Positions 61,912 to 64,000 of a stretch of DNA of 64,000 bases are shown here, piece by piece. Under the pieces are notes generated by a model. The model made no database searches and was not told where the DNA came from. It saw only the letters and a list, made by a program, of their open reading frames with translations. The stretch's first letter is position 1, and each line of letters opens with the position of its first letter. The stretch is from Sporosarcina ureae (lineage in GTDB: Bacteria > Bacillota > Bacilli > Bacillales_A > Planococcaceae): contig NZ_CP015109.1 in NCBI RefSeq assembly GCF_002082015.1, positions 2,323,001 to 2,387,000 on the forward strand, read 5' to 3'. The translations under genes and the position numbers were made by a program.

Positions 61912-62445
61912 ATGATGGTCAATACAGGATTCACGCATACGCTACCTGCATTACGCGTGCTCGAAAACGAACATCGTTTCCTGACATCTTTGATGGAGCA
62001 GTGGCATGCGATCGTACTGGATTTTGAGAATGATAGATTCACGCGTGACGAAGGTCTCGAAGCACTCAAGAGATTGCGCGAGCTAGTCGTCGAATTCATT
62101 GATCCATTGAAGAATCATACAGAAAAAGAAGAGGAATTTCTGTTCCCGATGCTAGCGAAATATGTGGGCAGTGATCAAGGGCCGGTTCAAGCCGTGCAAG
62201 AAGAACACGATGAGATTGATGCGTTTATCGGACATTTCCTTCATCACACAAGAGGCGATTTATCAGAGTTTACACTCGCCATGATGCAAGATGTCGTAAA
62301 AGACGCAGGCGAGGCATTTGAGGTGATTATGATTCATTTTGTAAAAGAAGAAAACGTCATCTTTCCAATGGTTCTATCGGTCTTGCTTGCTAAAGAGCAA
62401 GATGAATTATTCGAACAATTATATACGTCTATTCTACCGGAATAA
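61912..62445 (+). CDS. hemerythrin-like domain protein
   Basis: 177 residues, four-helix bundle with the His/Glu pattern of the hemerythrin HHE domain: VLENEHRF, KNHTEKEEEFLF, VQEEHDEIDAF and IHFVKEENVIF. A diiron site is likely. HHE proteins near denitrification or NO-stress genes handle O2 or NO or repair iron centres; which one applies here is an inference from the nar-nre context. The ATG follows GAGGTGAAGG, 15 bp after nreC. Confidence 0.85.
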   Translation: MMVNTGFTHTLPALRVLENEHRFLTSLMEQWHAIVLDFENDRFTRDEGLEALKRLRELVVEFIDPLKNHTEKEEEFLFPMLAKYVGSDQGPVQAVQEEHDEIDAFIGHFLHHTRGDLSEFTLAMMQDVVKDAGEAFEVIMIHFVKEENVIFPMVLSVLLAKEQDELFEQLYTSILPE

Positions 62446-62513
62446 CGAATAATGAAGATGAAAAAAGAGTAAGTGGGTTGTTTTGCAACTAATTTTAGAT
62501 TGGATGGATTCCT

Positions 62514-64000
62514 ATGACACAAAAGATTCAGTTGCCTTTACAGACGGCAAATCTAGTTGTCGGCTTCATGGTGTGGGTCCTGATCTCTTCTTTACTACCG
62601 TTTATTAGCGAAGATATCAACATTCCACCAGAGCGCGTGGCCATCATCACAGCGATCCCTGTAGTACTCGGCTCAATTTTGCGTATTCCACTGGGTTACT
62701 ATGCCAATGTCTATGGCGCGCGTATGATGTTTTTCATCAGTTTCATCGTTTTACTATTTCCTGTCTACTACATAAGTGAAACATCAACAGTGACAGGACT
62801 ATTGATTGGCGGTACGTTACTTGGGATAGGGGGCGCGATTTTCTCTGTTGGTGTTACGTCGCTACCGAAGTACTATCCTAAAGAAAAGCACGGGCTCGTC
62901 AATGGTATTTACGGAATGGGGAATATCGGGACAGCGATCACGACGTTTGCCGCACCGGTGCTCGCTATGAAGTTCGGTTGGTCGTTGACTGTCAAAATGT
63001 ACTTAATTTTACTGCTTGCGTTCATCGCAATGAACTTCTTCTTCGGTGACCGTAAAGAAGTAAAAGTGAAAGCACCCATTGTCGATCAAATTAAAGGTGT
63101 GTATAAGAATGAGAAACTTTGGTTCTTCTCGTTGTTCTATTTCATCACATTCGGTTCATTCGTTGCGTTTACGGTATTCTTGCCGAGTTTCCTCGTTAAT
63201 TACTTTGAACTTGATAAGGTCGACGCAGGACTTCGTACAGCCGGCTTCATCGTCGTCGCGACGCTATTGCGTCCAGTCGGTGGTTGGTTAGGTGATAAAT
63301 TCCAGCCGTTATTTTTATTGATGGGCTGTTTCGCAGGGTTGACAATCTCGTCCATCGTCTTAGCATTTTCCCCGGATATCGGACTGTACACAGTCGGCAG
63401 TATTATGATTGCGGCAGCGGCTGGTATCGGAAACGGTGTGATCTTTAAACTGGTACCGATGTATTTCAGTAAGCAAGCAGGTACTGTCAACGGGATCGTA
63501 TCGATGATGGGTGGTCTTGGTGGATTTTTCCCTCCATTATTACTCGCAACGATTTTCTCGATGACGGGTTCCTATTCAATAGGATTCATGGCGTTTTCAC
63601 AAGTATCGTTAGTCAGTCTTGTATTGGCTATCTGGCTCTACTACATGGATCGCACGAGCTTGTCTAAAGAAGTATTCGATTCAACTGGGCAAGGTATTCT
63701 CGTGACCAATTCAAAAGGGTTGATTCTTTCGGTCAATCCGGCATTTACGAAACTAACAGGTTACAATGAAGAAGAAGTTCTCGGTAAGAGTCCGAGCATC
63801 TTAAGTTCAGGCCGACATGATCGAGCATACTATGACGACATGTGGCGCACCATTGAGGAACAAGGTGAATGGCAAGGTGAAATTTGGAATAAGAAAAAGA
63901 ACGGCGAAGAGTATCTGGAGTTCCTATCCATCAGTTCGGTCATAGATGGAACAGGCGACGTAGTTCGCTATGTTGGTTCATTCAGTGATATTAGTCCAGA
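62514..64000 (+). CDS. narK: nitrate/nitrite transporter fused to PAS domain, 3' end outside window
   Basis: Open from ATG 62514 to the window end (495 codons). Residues 1-383 form an MFS transporter of the nitrate-nitrite porter type with about 12 helices and the two nitrate-signature-like segments NGIYGMGNIGTAITTFAAP and GIGNGVIFKLVPMYF. With no stop, the frame runs from LYYMDRTSLSK into a PAS domain (about 390-490): FDSTGQGILVTNSKG, NPAFTKLTGYNEEEVLGKSP, then a PAC-like IWNKKKNGEEYLEF. Ordinary NarK ends after helix 12, so this is a transporter-sensor fusion. What follows the PAS lies outside. Confidence 0.9.
   Translation, partial: MTQKIQLPLQTANLVVGFMVWVLISSLLPFISEDINIPPERVAIITAIPVVLGSILRIPLGYYANVYGARMMFFISFIVLLFPVYYISETSTVTGLLIGGTLLGIGGAIFSVGVTSLPKYYPKEKHGLVNGIYGMGNIGTAITTFAAPVLAMKFGWSLTVKMYLILLLAFIAMNFFFGDRKEVKVKAPIVDQIKGVYKNEKLWFFSLFYFITFGSFVAFTVFLPSFLVNYFELDKVDAGLRTAGFIVVATLLRPVGGWLGDKFQPLFLLMGCFAGLTISSIVLAFSPDIGLYTVGSIMIAAAAGIGNGVIFKLVPMYFSKQAGTVNGIVSMMGGLGGFFPPLLLATIFSMTGSYSIGFMAFSQVSLVSLVLAIWLYYMDRTSLSKEVFDSTGQGILVTNSKGLILSVNPAFTKLTGYNEEEVLGKSPSILSSGRHDRAYYDDMWRTIEEQGEWQGEIWNKKKNGEEYLEFLSISSVIDGTGDVVRYVGSFSDISP

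Overview
The window looks like chromosomal DNA of a low-G+C, Gram-positive member of the Bacillales. A Sporosarcina-like Planococcaceae is my best guess. The basis is strong AGGAGG-type ribosome binding sites, frequent TTG and GTG starts, T-box, PerR, CymR and NrdR type signals, a staphylococcal/bacillal narGHJI-nreABC locus, and the family of imperfect palindromic repeats. No rRNA or tRNA genes were seen.

Layout. (1) About 1-5.4 kb and 15-29 kb are AT-rich accessory DNA made of small unrelated genes: lipoproteins, one- and two-helix membrane proteins, a Fic toxin with a small partner, two GNAT acetyltransferases, an amidohydrolase, an XRE regulator and others. Most are followed by a roughly 50-bp hairpin repeat bounded by AWCGGGC direct repeats. 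One unit is present twice as a 440-bp apparently perfect copy whose ends lie inside this repeat. This looks like an array of gene cassettes, but no recombinase is in the window. A larger palindromic-ended element is interspersed with the array. (2) 5.5-9.5 kb: ahpC-ahpF with a PerR box and promoter, an SMR-transporter remnant, an inverted-repeat element and a MerR/TipAS regulator with a 19-bp spacer promoter. (3) 9.7-12.6 kb: an orphan T-box-like leader, then a three-gene ba3-type heme-copper operon whose catalytic subunit lacks the active-site tyrosine and may be a nitric oxide reductase. (4) 12.7-14.9 kb: the cystine transporter tcyP with a CymR-like box, then a thioesterase. (5) 23.2-26.5 kb: an ABC transporter with a two-component system. 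(6) 27.9-42.5 kb: a MATE pump, aldolase, DedA protein, a Mn-type (yybP-ykoY) riboswitch before a kinase-like gene, an arsRBC operon, BstA-like, YnfA, CtaG and DUF2243 proteins, and decayed membrane-protein genes. (7) 42.6-51.1 kb: two arrays of GAGCG motifs at 21-bp spacing, in opposite orientation, flank glycerate kinase, an AGCS symporter and a ribonucleotide reductase operon with an NrdR site and a cobalamin riboswitch. (8) 51.2-64 kb: a CoA-transferase, then narGHJI, nreABC, a hemerythrin-like protein, and a NarK-type nitrate transporter fused to a PAS domain and cut by the window end.

How it fits together. The right end is a self-contained nitrate respiration module: transport, reduction, O2/nitrate sensing, and TAGGG-N4-CCC operators before narG that match NreC sites. 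If the heme-copper enzyme at 10 kb is a NO reductase, the window holds two steps of denitrification. Peroxide, arsenic, thiol and metal functions make up the stress-related core, and the cassette-like regions are the variable part.
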